Program-made: the position numbers and the translations under genes
In this document: positions 32,716-42,138 of the stretch, piece after piece
How the letters are laid out: the number at the start of each line of letters is the position of its first letter
Position numbering within the stretch: position 1 is the first letter of the stretch
Notes under the pieces: model-generated
What the model saw: only the letters and a program-made list of their open reading frames with translations
What the model was told of the DNA's origin: nothing
Databases searched by the model: none
Source: Deltaproteobacteria bacterium
GTDB lineage: Bacteria > Myxococcota > Kuafuiibacteriia > Kuafuiibacteriales > Kuafuiibacteriaceae
Length of the DNA stretch: 42,847 nucleotides
Direction: 5' to 3'
NCBI GenBank assembly: GCA_011526105.1
Contig: WYAZ01000141.1
Location: 1-42,847, forward strand

Positions 32716-33780
32716 TCAGGCCGCGGCAGGGGATTCTGGAATGGCCTTCAAGCGCGTCTTCATGAACGCGATGATCTCGTCTTCGCTGCGCACCGGCGCC
32801 CCGGGGAGCTGAACGAATCGGCGCGCGAGCGTGCGGTAGCGACCGAGCATCAGGTAGGCCCACACCTGGAAGAAGTCGATGCCGCGAAAGATGATCGCAT
32901 CTTCTCGGCCGTAGATCTCTTTGTTTCGCTCGAACTCGGCCGGGTGCTCACTCCAGTGGAAGCGCGCCTTCACGTGATGATTGATGTGGTAGCCGTCGTT
33001 GAAGCAGCGCCGGTTGTAGCGGCTGTCGATGCAAGTGAGGCTGTTCTTGTACGGGTTCCCGGGGTCCGAGGCGTCCACGAAGGCGTGCTGACCCCAGTTG
33101 CCCGCCATCATCAAGATGCGAACCAGCACAACCGGGGCGATGAAGACCACGAACGTGGCCGGGAAGTTCACGAAGACCGCCAGCACCGCAACCCCGATGA
33201 GCAGCGCGAGTTCCCCGAAAAAGAAACGCATCGCCATCCGGCGTTGACCCTTGCGCAAGAAGTACGCGGGCAGCTCGAGGAGCGTTCCAAAGAAGAAGCG
33301 CCCAAAGTACCGCAGCCAGTGGACTAAGCTGTCGCGCTGAAAACGCATCGTCGAGCTCAAGTCCTTCGGAAGGTTGTTCTCCGGATGGTGCATCGCGATG
33401 TGATGCGCAAAGTAGGTGTCGAAGCTTTCGCCAAAGAAGGGCGACAACACAAAAGGGATGATCTTGTTCAGCACCTTGTACTCGTGCCGAAAGAGAATGC
33501 GGTGCGAGGTGCAGTGGAGCATCAGGATGAAGCGATCGATCACCCAAAAGCCCCACACCGCCCAGTACGCGAGCGCCCAGGCCCAAAAATGGGTCTCGAC
33601 GAAGAAGAGGCCCACCCCGAAGGCGGCGACGAGCGAGCACTGCATGATCAGGTAGACAAAGGGCAGGTCGCGGGGGTCGTTGATGAGGTTCGCCAGGAGG
33701 TGGTCGATCGAGCGGAACTCGGAGACCGCTGGCGCGCGGGCGTCTTCCATGGGCGAGGGCCCCGATACCATGGCGGACAC
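32716..33780 (-). CDS. Membrane fatty acid desaturase family protein
   Basis: 354 residues from a GTG at 33780; ATGs at 33771 and 33750 are alternatives. Three His boxes coordinate the di-iron centre: His89-x3-His93 ('HCTSHR'), His127-x3-His131-His132 ('HHIAMHH') and His265-x2-His268-His269 ('HINHH'). Hydrophobic helices at about 41-85 and 188-220 place the active site at the cytoplasmic face. It inserts a double bond in, or hydroxylates, a membrane lipid; the exact substrate is unclear. The gene is convergent with the PrmA-like gene, and its neighbour upstream on the same strand is the Dph6-like gene, 81 bases away. Confidence 0.88.
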   Translation of the reverse strand: MSAMVSGPSPMEDARAPAVSEFRSIDHLLANLINDPRDLPFVYLIMQCSLVAAFGVGLFFVETHFWAWALAYWAVWGFWVIDRFILMLHCTSHRILFRHEYKVLNKIIPFVLSPFFGESFDTYFAHHIAMHHPENNLPKDLSSTMRFQRDSLVHWLRYFGRFFFGTLLELPAYFLRKGQRRMAMRFFFGELALLIGVAVLAVFVNFPATFVVFIAPVVLVRILMMAGNWGQHAFVDASDPGNPYKNSLTCIDSRYNRRCFNDGYHINHHVKARFHWSEHPAEFERNKEIYGREDAIIFRGIDFFQVWAYLMLGRYRTLARRFVQLPGAPVRSEDEIIAFMKTRLKAIPESPAAA

Positions 33781-33861
33781 CGGTTCTCGTAGCGCTCATC
33801 GAGGGCGCCGAGGGTGCGCCGCGGGTTTTTCCGGAAACGACGGCTCGGCCCGAAACCGCTC

Positions 33862-34569
33862 TCAGACGTCGCCGTAGGCCCGCTGCGGGCCCGGCCCGAG
33901 AACCGCACGGAGCTCGCCGCCTTCGTCGATCATGTCCGTGAGGCGCGGGGAGATGGGACGGAGGAGCCCTGGGCCTGCGCAGACGAAGGTGTCGAAGGCT
34001 CCATCTTCTCCGAGCGGATCAACTCCCGCGGGGAGCTCGAGGAGGAATCGCTCCGAGTACACCCGCCCGAGCAGATCTCGAGCGAGCCGAGATGGATCGA
34101 TCCGATTCACGACCGAACGAAAGCCGAGGGAGAGCAACGACTGCGAGATCCGAGATGGGTCATCCTTCGAGAGCGGAGACAGCAGCTCGAGACCCGCACG
34201 CGCCGCGAGCGCTTCGCCCAAGGCCCTCGCTGATGAGGGGCGCGCCGCCGGGAAGACGAGCGCGCGCAAGTCCTTCACCGCCGCCGCCTCGAGGGTGTCC
34301 AGCATCAGCTGCTCGGCACTCGACGCCCCGTGAAGGTGCACCAGATGGAGCGGCAGCTCGAGTGAACGCGCCTGCTCTTCGAGGAGCGGGCGAAGCCCCG
34401 GGGTCACCGTCCCGGGTGTCTCCCCGAGCGCAGCCACGAGCACCACGATCTCCGCCTCGTGATGCGTTCGGATGCGGTGCAGAGCGAGCGCCGACTGCTG
34501 ATCACCGCGCCAGTAGAGGCACGCCTTTCGCCCCTTGGCACGAAGTCGTTCCAAAGAAACAAAGCCCAC
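33862..34569 (-). CDS. Dph6-like ATP-pyrophosphatase homologue with degenerate PP-loop
   Basis: 235 residues, GTG start. The overall pattern is that of the diphthine-ammonia ligase (Dph6/MJ0570) branch of the adenine nucleotide alpha-hydrolases: an N-terminal strand and loop ('ACLYWRGDQQSALALHRI'), a central 'LPLHLVHL' strand, and the late signature 'GVDPLGEDGAFDTFVCAGP', close to the family GVDPCGENGE-type motif. The PP-loop, normally SGGKDS, reads RGDQQS, so ATP binding may be lost or changed. Bacteria do not make diphthamide, so the role would in any case differ. It is divergent from the Na/Pi transporter. Confidence 0.72.
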   Translation of the reverse strand: MGFVSLERLRAKGRKACLYWRGDQQSALALHRIRTHHEAEIVVLVAALGETPGTVTPGLRPLLEEQARSLELPLHLVHLHGASSAEQLMLDTLEAAAVKDLRALVFPAARPSSARALGEALAARAGLELLSPLSKDDPSRISQSLLSLGFRSVVNRIDPSRLARDLLGRVYSERFLLELPAGVDPLGEDGAFDTFVCAGPGLLRPISPRLTDMIDEGGELRAVLGPGPQRAYGDV

Positions 34570-34677
34570 GCCGCCCCAGGAATCGCGGCGGCCACACCTC
34601 TGTCAAGGTCGATGCTCGCTGCTCGGTTTGAATGTTGGTACCTTCGATTCGCCTTGAGCACAAACGAGCTGCTCACG

Positions 34678-36312
34678 ATGCTTGGCACCTTCATCGGAGG
34701 CCTGGGTCTCTTTCTCACGGGCATCCACCTGCTCACCGAGGGTCTGAAGCTGGCGGCGGGGGCCGCGCTCAAGACGATCCTCAAGGCCTCCACGAGAAGC
34801 ACGCTGCGCGGCGTTCTAGCCGGGGCGCTGATCACCGCCCTGGTGCAGTCCTCGAGCGCGGTCACCGTCGCCACTCTCGGCTTCGTGAACGCCGGGCTGC
34901 TCGATCTCGCGCGCGCCCTGACCGTCATCTACGGCAGCAACGTGGGCACCACGACCATCGGCTGGATCGTGAGCCTCACCGGCGTGAGCATGAACCTCAC
35001 GGCGCTCGCACTTCCGATCGTCGGCTTCGGGACGCTCCTGCAGCTCACCGGACCCAAGACCCGGCGCGGCGCCATCGGAGGGGCCATCTGTGGCACCGGG
35101 CTCGTCTTCATGGGGCTCTCCTTTTTGGCCGCCAGCTTTGGGGACGTGGGACGAAACCTCGATCTGACCGAGCTGCCCGACGCCGGTCCCGCCAGCGTGT
35201 TGCTCTTCGTCGTGGTGGGCATGCTCGTGACCACGCTCGTCCAGTCCTCGGCCGCCACGCTCGCCCTCACGCTCACTGCCGCTTCCGGCGGGGTCATCCC
35301 ACTCGCGGCCGCTGCTGCGCTGGTCATCGGCGCCAATCTGGGAACCACCTCGACCGCGCTCCTGGCCTCGGTGGGCGCGACATCTCAGGCCAAACGTGTG
35401 GCGGCCGGGCACGTGGTGTTCAACGTGCTCGCGGCATTCATCGCGTTGCTCTTCCTCCCGTTCATGCTGATGCTGGTCGAGCGCCTGAGCCGCGAGCTGC
35501 AGTTGGGGGGAGAGGTCGCGGTGACCCTGGCGCTCTTCCACACGCTCTTCAACATCCTGGGGGTGGTGGTGATCTTGCCTTTCAACCGCCCGCTCGTGCG
35601 CTTCTTGCTCAAGCAGTTCCGGACGAAAGAAGAGGAAGAAGGCACCCCGCGTTATCTCGACAAGACGGTGCTGGCCGTGCCTCACGTGGCCATTCAAGCC
35701 GCCTTGCGCGAACTGCGTCGCGCGGGCGCTCGTGCCAACGTCCTGGGCCTGGCCGCCATCACCGAGACGAGTCCCGATGCGGAGAACATCGCGGAGCGGG
35801 TCGCGGTCTTCGAGCGGCTGATGAAGGCGATCTCCGCTTACATGGCGCAGTTCGACCGCGCCTCCATCCCCGAGGATGTCTCGACCATCATGCCGGAGAT
35901 CATGCGATCGACTCAGCAGTACGTGACCGCGGTGGATCTGGCCGAGTCGATCAGCCGGGGCCGGCAGCGTCTGACGGAGGTCATCGCGGAGCCCGCCGCG
36001 AGCATCCTCGAGGGCTACCGCGAGATCGCGCGACGGGCGATCCAGTCCGGCAATCCGAAGGACCCCGAGTTTTCGACGGAGCAAGCGCTCTTGCACCTGG
36101 GAGAAGTCGAGGAGCGATATCGAAGCGCGCGCGACGCACTCACCCACGCGTCGGCAGACGGCGACGTGGAGGCCATCGTGATGGCGGAAGTGGTCACGCA
36201 GATGGCCGAGATCCGGCAGATGGTGCGGCGACTGGTGAAGGCCGGGGTCCGCTTGGCCCCATATCTCGGGGAGCCGGTTCCAGAAGAGCCCCGGCTCGAA
36301 CCGCGAGGCTGA
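34678..36312 (+). CDS. Na+/phosphate cotransporter with C-terminal PhoU-like domain
   Basis: 544 residues from the ATG at 34678; longer in-frame starts (34612 and earlier) reach into the divergent gene's upstream area. Two inverted halves each carry the family QSSSA motif ('LVQSSSAVTVATLG' about residue 57, 'LVQSSAATLALTL' about 191), with eight or more membrane helices to about 310. The C-terminal part (about 350-540) is helical and PhoU-like. This is the NptA/YjbB type of Na/Pi cotransporter, moving phosphate with sodium. It may share phosphate physiology with the porin at 221, but they are far apart and no shared regulator is seen. Confidence 0.92.
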   Translation: MLGTFIGGLGLFLTGIHLLTEGLKLAAGAALKTILKASTRSTLRGVLAGALITALVQSSSAVTVATLGFVNAGLLDLARALTVIYGSNVGTTTIGWIVSLTGVSMNLTALALPIVGFGTLLQLTGPKTRRGAIGGAICGTGLVFMGLSFLAASFGDVGRNLDLTELPDAGPASVLLFVVVGMLVTTLVQSSAATLALTLTAASGGVIPLAAAAALVIGANLGTTSTALLASVGATSQAKRVAAGHVVFNVLAAFIALLFLPFMLMLVERLSRELQLGGEVAVTLALFHTLFNILGVVVILPFNRPLVRFLLKQFRTKEEEEGTPRYLDKTVLAVPHVAIQAALRELRRAGARANVLGLAAITETSPDAENIAERVAVFERLMKAISAYMAQFDRASIPEDVSTIMPEIMRSTQQYVTAVDLAESISRGRQRLTEVIAEPAASILEGYREIARRAIQSGNPKDPEFSTEQALLHLGEVEERYRSARDALTHASADGDVEAIVMAEVVTQMAEIRQMVRRLVKAGVRLAPYLGEPVPEEPRLEPRG

Positions 36313-36321
36313 GCCGTCACC

Positions 36322-36909
36322 CTATTCGTCGGCGTGCTTGGCTTCTTCGGCGTCGAGATCCGCGAAGGCCTTTTCGGCCGCTCGCTTGACCGCCTCTTTG
36401 GTCTTCTCGTTCAACTCCTTGTGACCGGAGAGCGAGTCCATGAAGGCCTGCATATCGAGCTCGCAGAGGGAGAAGATGGTGCCGTCCGTCGGGTGGATCC
36501 AGTGCTCGGAGACCTGAGCGCCGTTGATCGTGTTCGCGCTGAAAGTCTTGATCGCCTGCTGAACGAGCTGAGACTCGGAGCTCGCGGAGAAGTCGCCGGC
36601 GGTGACAGACTCCTGGAAGTCCTTCATGAGCGAGGCGGAGTAGGTCTCGAAGAGCTTCGAGATCTCGGCGCGCGCGCGATTGTCGGCGGTCTGCCGAGCG
36701 AGACCTGCGTTTTGAATGCCGGTGGCCGAACCCACGCCGAAGAAGACTTTGTGGCCGTCTCCCTGCTTGAGTCCGGATCCGCTCTGCACCCAGACGGGAT
36801 ACTCGACCATCTCACCGGGACGGTTGACGGCGCCGGTAGCGGTCTCCTGCGAGGAGCAGGCGAGGGGCGCGGCGAGCAAGGGGCAAAGGAGCAAGCTGAG
36901 GTGCTTCAT
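36322..36909 (-). CDS. LPP20-family lipoprotein
   Basis: 195 residues from the ATG at 36909; an ATG at 36927 would add six basic residues and could equally be used. A lipoprotein signal ends at Cys18 ('PLAC'). The mature part matches the LPP20 family: 'PVWVQSGSGLKQGDGHKVFFGVGSATGIQNAGLARQTADNRARAEISKLF', then a helical segment and 'WIHPTDGTIFSLCELDMQAF'. The last 35 residues are rich in Lys, Glu and Ala and helical. LPP20 proteins occur in outer membranes and their role is not settled. The stop lies 9 bases from the stop of the convergent transporter. Confidence 0.8.
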   Translation of the reverse strand: MKHLSLLLCPLLAAPLACSSQETATGAVNRPGEMVEYPVWVQSGSGLKQGDGHKVFFGVGSATGIQNAGLARQTADNRARAEISKLFETYSASLMKDFQESVTAGDFSASSESQLVQQAIKTFSANTINGAQVSEHWIHPTDGTIFSLCELDMQAFMDSLSGHKELNEKTKEAVKRAAEKAFADLDAEEAKHADE

Positions 36910-37072
36910 GGCCGCGACTTTACGCATTCTCGGCGCGAAGGCAAACCTCGTGATGGCACTCACCCATCTCGCGACAAATGGGCGGGAATGCTAAGGAAAG
37001 ACCCGGTTTCTTTCGGTTGCCTTGTGCTTCCTGCAAGCGCGTGTGAGAAAGACGCGCGCCCATCGTGACCCC

Positions 37073-40000
37073 ATGGACGGCTGGATCTTCCTAGTTCTCG
37101 GATTCCTCTTCGTCGTTTTTGTCATGCCGATCGCCGCGTTCGTGCGGGCGGGACGCGCGATCGAGCAGGCCAGGGCGCTCGGCCGCAGGGTCGAAGCGCT
37201 CGAAGACGATCTGCTCGCGCTGAAGCGAGGGCCACCCGCGACCGCCGTCATCCCACGCGTCGAGACACCCCCTGCGCCCGAGCCCGAGCCCGAACTCGAG
37301 CCCGAACTCGAGCCAGAGCCAGAGCCGGAGCCCGAGCCAGCACCGGCGCCAGCACCGGCGCCTGAGTCCGAGCCGACCCAAACCCCAGAGCCGCCGCGCT
37401 CACCCGAACCACCTTCGCCGCCGCCCCCCTCTCCCCCATCGCCCGCATGGGAACCCACTCCAGAGCCCGCTCCGGCCTCCGGCTTCAGTCTGCGAGGGAT
37501 GAAGGGAACGCTGAGCTGGGAAGAGTTCATGGGCGCCAAGCTCTATGGCTGGATCGGCGGACTCAGCCTCTTTCTCGCCGTCGCCTACTTCGTCAAACAC
37601 TCCTTCGATCGCGGCTGGCTGCCGCCCGTGGTCCGGGTGGCGATGGGCTTCGTGCTCGGCCTCGGACTCATCACGAGCGGCGTCATCGTCAGGCAGAAGC
37701 GCTACACGGCCTTGTCGCACACCTTGGCGGCGACCGGCGTGCTCATCCTCTACGTGGTCACCTTCGCGTGCCGCGCCGTCTACCACTTCCCGTTCTTTGG
37801 CGCCGGCGCCACCTTCGCTTTCATGGCGCTCATCACCGCGACCGCGTTCTTGCTCGCGGTCCGACTCGACGCCATGGTGGTCGCGGTCCTCGGTATGCTC
37901 GGGGGCTTCGCGACTCCAGTGCTCGTGAGCACGGGACATGACGCCCCCATCGCCCTCTTCACGTACATCGCGCTGCTCGACGCGGGCCTGATCTCCGTCG
38001 CGTTGGTGCGCGGTTGGCGCTTCCTCTCGCCCCTCGCGATGGTCGGCACCGTGCTCATGCAGCTCGGCTGGCTGAGCAAGTTCTTTCGCGAGGGACGCTA
38101 CTTCGAGGACGAGAAGATCTTCATCCCCATGGGCGTCTTGCTCGGCTTCAACCTGCTCTGGCTCGCCGCGACGCGCCTGGCTCGCGATCGACCTACGGAC
38201 CGACCCTGGTTCTCGGGCAGCGCCCTCTGGTTGGTCCTGACCTCGTTTCTGGCTGCGTTCTTCTTCTCGACCTTCAGCGGCGTCGCGGAGCGGCCCTTCG
38301 TACTGCTCGGCTTTCTGTTTCTCCTCGACCTCGTAGCGCTCGCGCTTTCACGCGTCGATCGAGACCGCAGAGTGGTCTACCCCTTGGCCGGAGCGCTCGT
38401 CTTTGTCTTCTTGTCGGTGTGGATGGCCTCGACCATCAGAGACGAGCTCCTCGCCCCCGCGCTCCTCTTCACCTTGCTGTTCGCGCTTGCGCACACCGCA
38501 GTTCCGCTCGCCCTCGCCCGCATCGACGGCGAGACGAGCCGGCCGCCGGTGTGGCTCATGGCGTTTCCGCCCTTGGCTCTCTTAGCCCTGCTCATCCCGG
38601 TCTTTCAGCTGAGCGAGCTCTCCATCTGGATCTGGCCGGTCATCTTCCTCGTCGACCTGCTCGCGATAGCCCTCGCTGCCTTCACGCTCTCGCTTCTGCC
38701 CGTCCTCGCGACGCTGGTGCTCACGCTCGTCGCGGCGGCGGCCCTGATCTTCAAAGTGAGCTTCGCGGTCCTCGGCCTCGGTTCGGTCCTGTTGGTCTTG
38801 GGTGTGACCGCGGTGCTCTTCGTGCTCGCCGGACTGTGGCTCTCGCGGCGGGTGGCGGTCCTACCGGCCGAGGAGGCCAACGCTCGGACCACCACACTCG
38901 CCCGGCAGCTCCCCGCGTTTGCGGTCGTGCTCCCTTTCCTCCTGTTGGTCATCATCGTCGGACGCCTCGAGCTCGCGAACCCGTCTCCGGTGTTTGGGCT
39001 GGCGATCCTCTTGGTCGTCATGTTGCTCGCGTTGAGCCGCATGTTGAAGCTCGCGTGGTTGCCGCTCGTGGGACTGCTCTCCCTGGTGTGTCTCGAGCAC
39101 GTCTGGCAACTCTCGAGCTTTGAGTTCGAACATGAGACCCTGGTCCTCGGCTGGTACGGCGTGTTCTTCGCCGCCTTCGCGATCTACCCGTTCGTGTTCC
39201 ACCGAGATCTGCGGGAGAGCAGCGGTCCGTGGGTGGCCTCCGCGCTGATCGGACCGGCGCAGTTCTATCTCGTCCACGAGCTCGTGAAGGAGACCTGGCC
39301 AGCCGCGCCCATGGGCATGCTCGGCGTCGTCTTCGCGCTCCCCTCGCTCGCCAGTCTGGTCACGGTGCTGCGCCTCACCCCCGAGGACGCAAAGGCCCGG
39401 CAGACCCAGCTCGCCCTCTACGGCGGCGTGGCGCTGTTCTTCATCACCTTGATCTTCCCGCTCCAGTTCAGCCGGCAGTGGATCACCATCTCTTGGGCAA
39501 TCGAGGGGGCCGCGCTCTCTTGGCTCTTCCTCCGCGTGCCTCATCCGGGGCTGCGCCTCGTCGGCGTGGGTCTCCTGCTCACCGCGTTCGTGCGGCTGTC
39601 CTTGAACCCGGAGGTCTTCCGCTACTACACACGCGCCGACCTCCCGATCTTGAACTGGTACCTCTACAGCTACGGTCTCGTCATCGCGGCCTTGGCGGCT
39701 GCGGCGCACTGGCTGGAGCCGCCTCGGGACCGAGTGCTTGGCAAGCCGGTGGGTGGTCTGCTCCGAGCGCTCGGGGTTGTGCTCACGTTCATCTTGTTGA
39801 ACATCCAGATCGCCGACTACTTCACCGAGCCCGGGTCCACGGTCCTGACCTTCGAGTTCTCCGGAAACTTCGCGCGCGACATGAGCTACAGCATCGCTTG
39901 GGGGCTCTTCGCCTTGAGCTTGTTGATGGTGGGCATCCTGAAGTCGATTCGAGCCGCTCGCTACGCCTCCATGGCGCTGCTCGGAATCACCATGCTCAAG

Positions 40001-40162
40001 CTGTTCTTCCACGACCTCGCAAAGCTCGACGCGCTCTACCGTGTGGGCGCGCTCGTCTCGTTGGCGATGGTCACCCTCGCCGCTTCGTTCCTCTATCAGA
40101 AGTTCAATCAAACGCAGGCAGGTGCCCATGAAGCCGAGACCGACACTTCCCAGACGCCCTGA
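37073..40162 (+). CDS. DUF2339 multi-span membrane protein
   Basis: 1029 residues from the ATG at 37073, the first codon that puts a membrane helix (about 4-24) at the N-terminus. A coiled coil (about 30-55) and a Glu-Pro/Ala-Pro repeat region (about 65-140) follow. The DUF2339 body then starts with 'LYGWIGGLSLFLAVAYFVKHS' and contains over 20 hydrophobic helices with loops such as 'LGMLGGFATPVLVSTG'. The family has no known biochemical function. It overlaps the DUF3999 gene by 35 bases, and DUF2339/DUF3999 adjacency is a recurring arrangement, so the two probably form one envelope complex. Confidence 0.92.
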   Translation: MDGWIFLVLGFLFVVFVMPIAAFVRAGRAIEQARALGRRVEALEDDLLALKRGPPATAVIPRVETPPAPEPEPELEPELEPEPEPEPEPAPAPAPAPESEPTQTPEPPRSPEPPSPPPPSPPSPAWEPTPEPAPASGFSLRGMKGTLSWEEFMGAKLYGWIGGLSLFLAVAYFVKHSFDRGWLPPVVRVAMGFVLGLGLITSGVIVRQKRYTALSHTLAATGVLILYVVTFACRAVYHFPFFGAGATFAFMALITATAFLLAVRLDAMVVAVLGMLGGFATPVLVSTGHDAPIALFTYIALLDAGLISVALVRGWRFLSPLAMVGTVLMQLGWLSKFFREGRYFEDEKIFIPMGVLLGFNLLWLAATRLARDRPTDRPWFSGSALWLVLTSFLAAFFFSTFSGVAERPFVLLGFLFLLDLVALALSRVDRDRRVVYPLAGALVFVFLSVWMASTIRDELLAPALLFTLLFALAHTAVPLALARIDGETSRPPVWLMAFPPLALLALLIPVFQLSELSIWIWPVIFLVDLLAIALAAFTLSLLPVLATLVLTLVAAAALIFKVSFAVLGLGSVLLVLGVTAVLFVLAGLWLSRRVAVLPAEEANARTTTLARQLPAFAVVLPFLLLVIIVGRLELANPSPVFGLAILLVVMLLALSRMLKLAWLPLVGLLSLVCLEHVWQLSSFEFEHETLVLGWYGVFFAAFAIYPFVFHRDLRESSGPWVASALIGPAQFYLVHELVKETWPAAPMGMLGVVFALPSLASLVTVLRLTPEDAKARQTQLALYGGVALFFITLIFPLQFSRQWITISWAIEGAALSWLFLRVPHPGLRLVGVGLLLTAFVRLSLNPEVFRYYTRADLPILNWYLYSYGLVIAALAAAAHWLEPPRDRVLGKPVGGLLRALGVVLTFILLNIQIADYFTEPGSTVLTFEFSGNFARDMSYSIAWGLFALSLLMVGILKSIRAARYASMALLGITMLKLFFHDLAKLDALYRVGALVSLAMVTLAASFLYQKFNQTQAGAHEAETDTSQTP

Positions 40163-42128
40163 GACGCTGCGCGCTCTAGCGCTCCTTGCCGGGCTCGGGT
40201 TCAGCCTCGAGCTTTCGGCCGCACCCACGAACCCCTGGGCCTCCTGGGCGCCCGTGAAGGTCGAAGCGCCCGCGCTCTACGACCTGGCGCTCTCACCCGA
40301 GGTACTGAATGGGGCTCGAGCAGATCTCGCTGACCTCAGGCTCCTCGACCCTGACGGCATGGAAGTGCCCTTTCTGGTTCGTCGGCCCAAGCCCGTGCGC
40401 GCGGGCCGAAGCCCAGTCCGATCGTTTCGCGCCGAGCTGAAGGGCAAGACCACAAAGCTGCGCCTCGAAACCGGAGCCACACGACCCATCGGTGGCGTCA
40501 TCCTCGAGACTCCGGCTTCGTCGTTCATCAAGGCGGCGACCCTCGAGGCTTCGAAGGACGGCAAGAACTTCGTGGTGCTCGGACGCGGTGTACCGCTGTT
40601 TCGCGAGAGCGGGAGCGAGAACCTCAGGTTGGACTTTGGCCCTTCGCTCTGGCCGTGGCTCGAGATCACGATCGATGACGAGCGAGAGGGACCCGTCGCC
40701 TGGACCGGTGCGGTCGTCGACGAGAGTTCGGGTCCGGATCACTTCAGCGAACCGGTGTTGGTTCAGATTCGCGCTCGAGACGAGACCCCGAACACCACCC
40801 GTTTTGTCCTCGACCTCGGAGCGGCCAACCTAAGCTTGGCGACGGTCGAGCTCGTCACCTCCGATCCGCTCTTCCAAAGGCGCGTGAGCCTTCGTGAGGC
40901 GGCGCTCGACGAAGAAGGCATCCGCGAGAGGGAGCTGCACGCAGGCTTCATCTATGCCGTTGAGGCGGCAAAGGACGGCGCGTCCCGGCGCACGATCATC
41001 TCTGTGGATCACACCTTCGGCCAGCGTGAGCTGATCGTCGTCGTGCACAACGGCGACAGCCCACCGATGGAGATCTCCGAGATCCGAGTCCGCCGGCGTC
41101 CGGTGGTGCTCCGCTTTCAGACCCGCGAGGCCGGCGCTCACCGCATCTTCTTTGGAAACCGCAAGGCCAGCGCCCCAAACTACGACCTCGCGGGCCTTGG
41201 GGTGGAGCTCCAGGAGGCGACCGCCGGGGCGGCCGAGCTGGGTTCGGTGCAGCCAAACCCGGAGCATCAGCCGCCCGAGGCGCTGCCCGAGCTCGCCGAG
41301 CTGGGGGCGGAGATCGACGTCTCTGCCTGGCGCTATCGAAAACCGATCACGCTGGGCGGCCGAGGGGTACACGCGCTCGAACTCGGACCGGACGTGCTCA
41401 GCCACGCCGCCGCCGATCTCTCGGATCTGCGGCTGGTCTTTCAGGGCCGGCAGGTGCCCTACGTGATTGAGCATCCGTCGATCAGCCGACGCATCGAGCC
41501 CGAGGTGGTCCTGGAGCGCGACGAGAAGCGGCCGAGCCTCACGCGATGGCGATTTAAGCTCTCGCATCCGAGGCTCCCGCTGACCGCGCTCGAGTGCAGG
41601 CCCATCACCCCGCTCTTTCGACGAGACCTGTCGCTCTTTGAGCAAGTCTCGGATGGCCGCGGTGGAAAGTACAAGCGCACCCTGGGCTCGTCGACCTGGG
41701 AACAGCGGAGCGAGACAAAGGACCGCACCGCCATTCTCTTCTTGGTGGAGGCGCCGCGCTCGGACGAGCTCGTGCTCGAGACCGACAACGGCGACAACCC
41801 CGCGCTCGAGCTGGCGGACTGTCGCTTCAGTCATCGAGTCCGGCGCGTCGTATTCAAGACCAGTCAGAGCCCGGTCTTGCACTACGGGAATCCGAAGGCG
41901 AGCCGGCCGCGCTACGATCTCTCGCTGGTGGCAGACGAGCTCCTCGCGGCAGAACGCTCGAAGGCGGAGAGCGGCCCGGAGGAGGACGTGGGAGCGAAGG
42001 CACCTTTCGAGGGTGAGGAGATGATGGGGCTCGAGAGTTGGATCTTCTGGGCGGTCCTCGCTGCGGTCATGCTCGGCCTGCTGCTCGTGATCGCGAAGCT
42101 CCTGCCCAAGCCCGCGTCTCGCGAATGA
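40128..42128 (+). CDS. DUF3999 exported membrane-anchored protein with internal duplication
   Basis: 666 residues from the ATG at 40128 (AGGCAGGTG upstream), starting inside the DUF2339 gene. A signal peptide (about 1-33) is followed by beta-rich domains and one C-terminal membrane helix (about 631-655) with a short basic tail, so most of it lies in the periplasm. Two related halves are evident: 'ALYDLALSPEVLNGARADLADLRLLDPDG' and 'ALELGPDVLSHAAADLSDLRLVFQG', and each half later carries a 'YGN/FGN-x-KAS-x-P-x-YDL' strand. The function of DUF3999 is unknown; partnership with DUF2339 is inferred from overlap. Confidence 0.9.
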   Translation: MKPRPTLPRRPETLRALALLAGLGFSLELSAAPTNPWASWAPVKVEAPALYDLALSPEVLNGARADLADLRLLDPDGMEVPFLVRRPKPVRAGRSPVRSFRAELKGKTTKLRLETGATRPIGGVILETPASSFIKAATLEASKDGKNFVVLGRGVPLFRESGSENLRLDFGPSLWPWLEITIDDEREGPVAWTGAVVDESSGPDHFSEPVLVQIRARDETPNTTRFVLDLGAANLSLATVELVTSDPLFQRRVSLREAALDEEGIRERELHAGFIYAVEAAKDGASRRTIISVDHTFGQRELIVVVHNGDSPPMEISEIRVRRRPVVLRFQTREAGAHRIFFGNRKASAPNYDLAGLGVELQEATAGAAELGSVQPNPEHQPPEALPELAELGAEIDVSAWRYRKPITLGGRGVHALELGPDVLSHAAADLSDLRLVFQGRQVPYVIEHPSISRRIEPEVVLERDEKRPSLTRWRFKLSHPRLPLTALECRPITPLFRRDLSLFEQVSDGRGGKYKRTLGSSTWEQRSETKDRTAILFLVEAPRSDELVLETDNGDNPALELADCRFSHRVRRVVFKTSQSPVLHYGNPKASRPRYDLSLVADELLAAERSKAESGPEEDVGAKAPFEGEEMMGLESWIFWAVLAAVMLGLLLVIAKLLPKPASRE

Positions 42129-42138
42129 CCCTCGAGAG

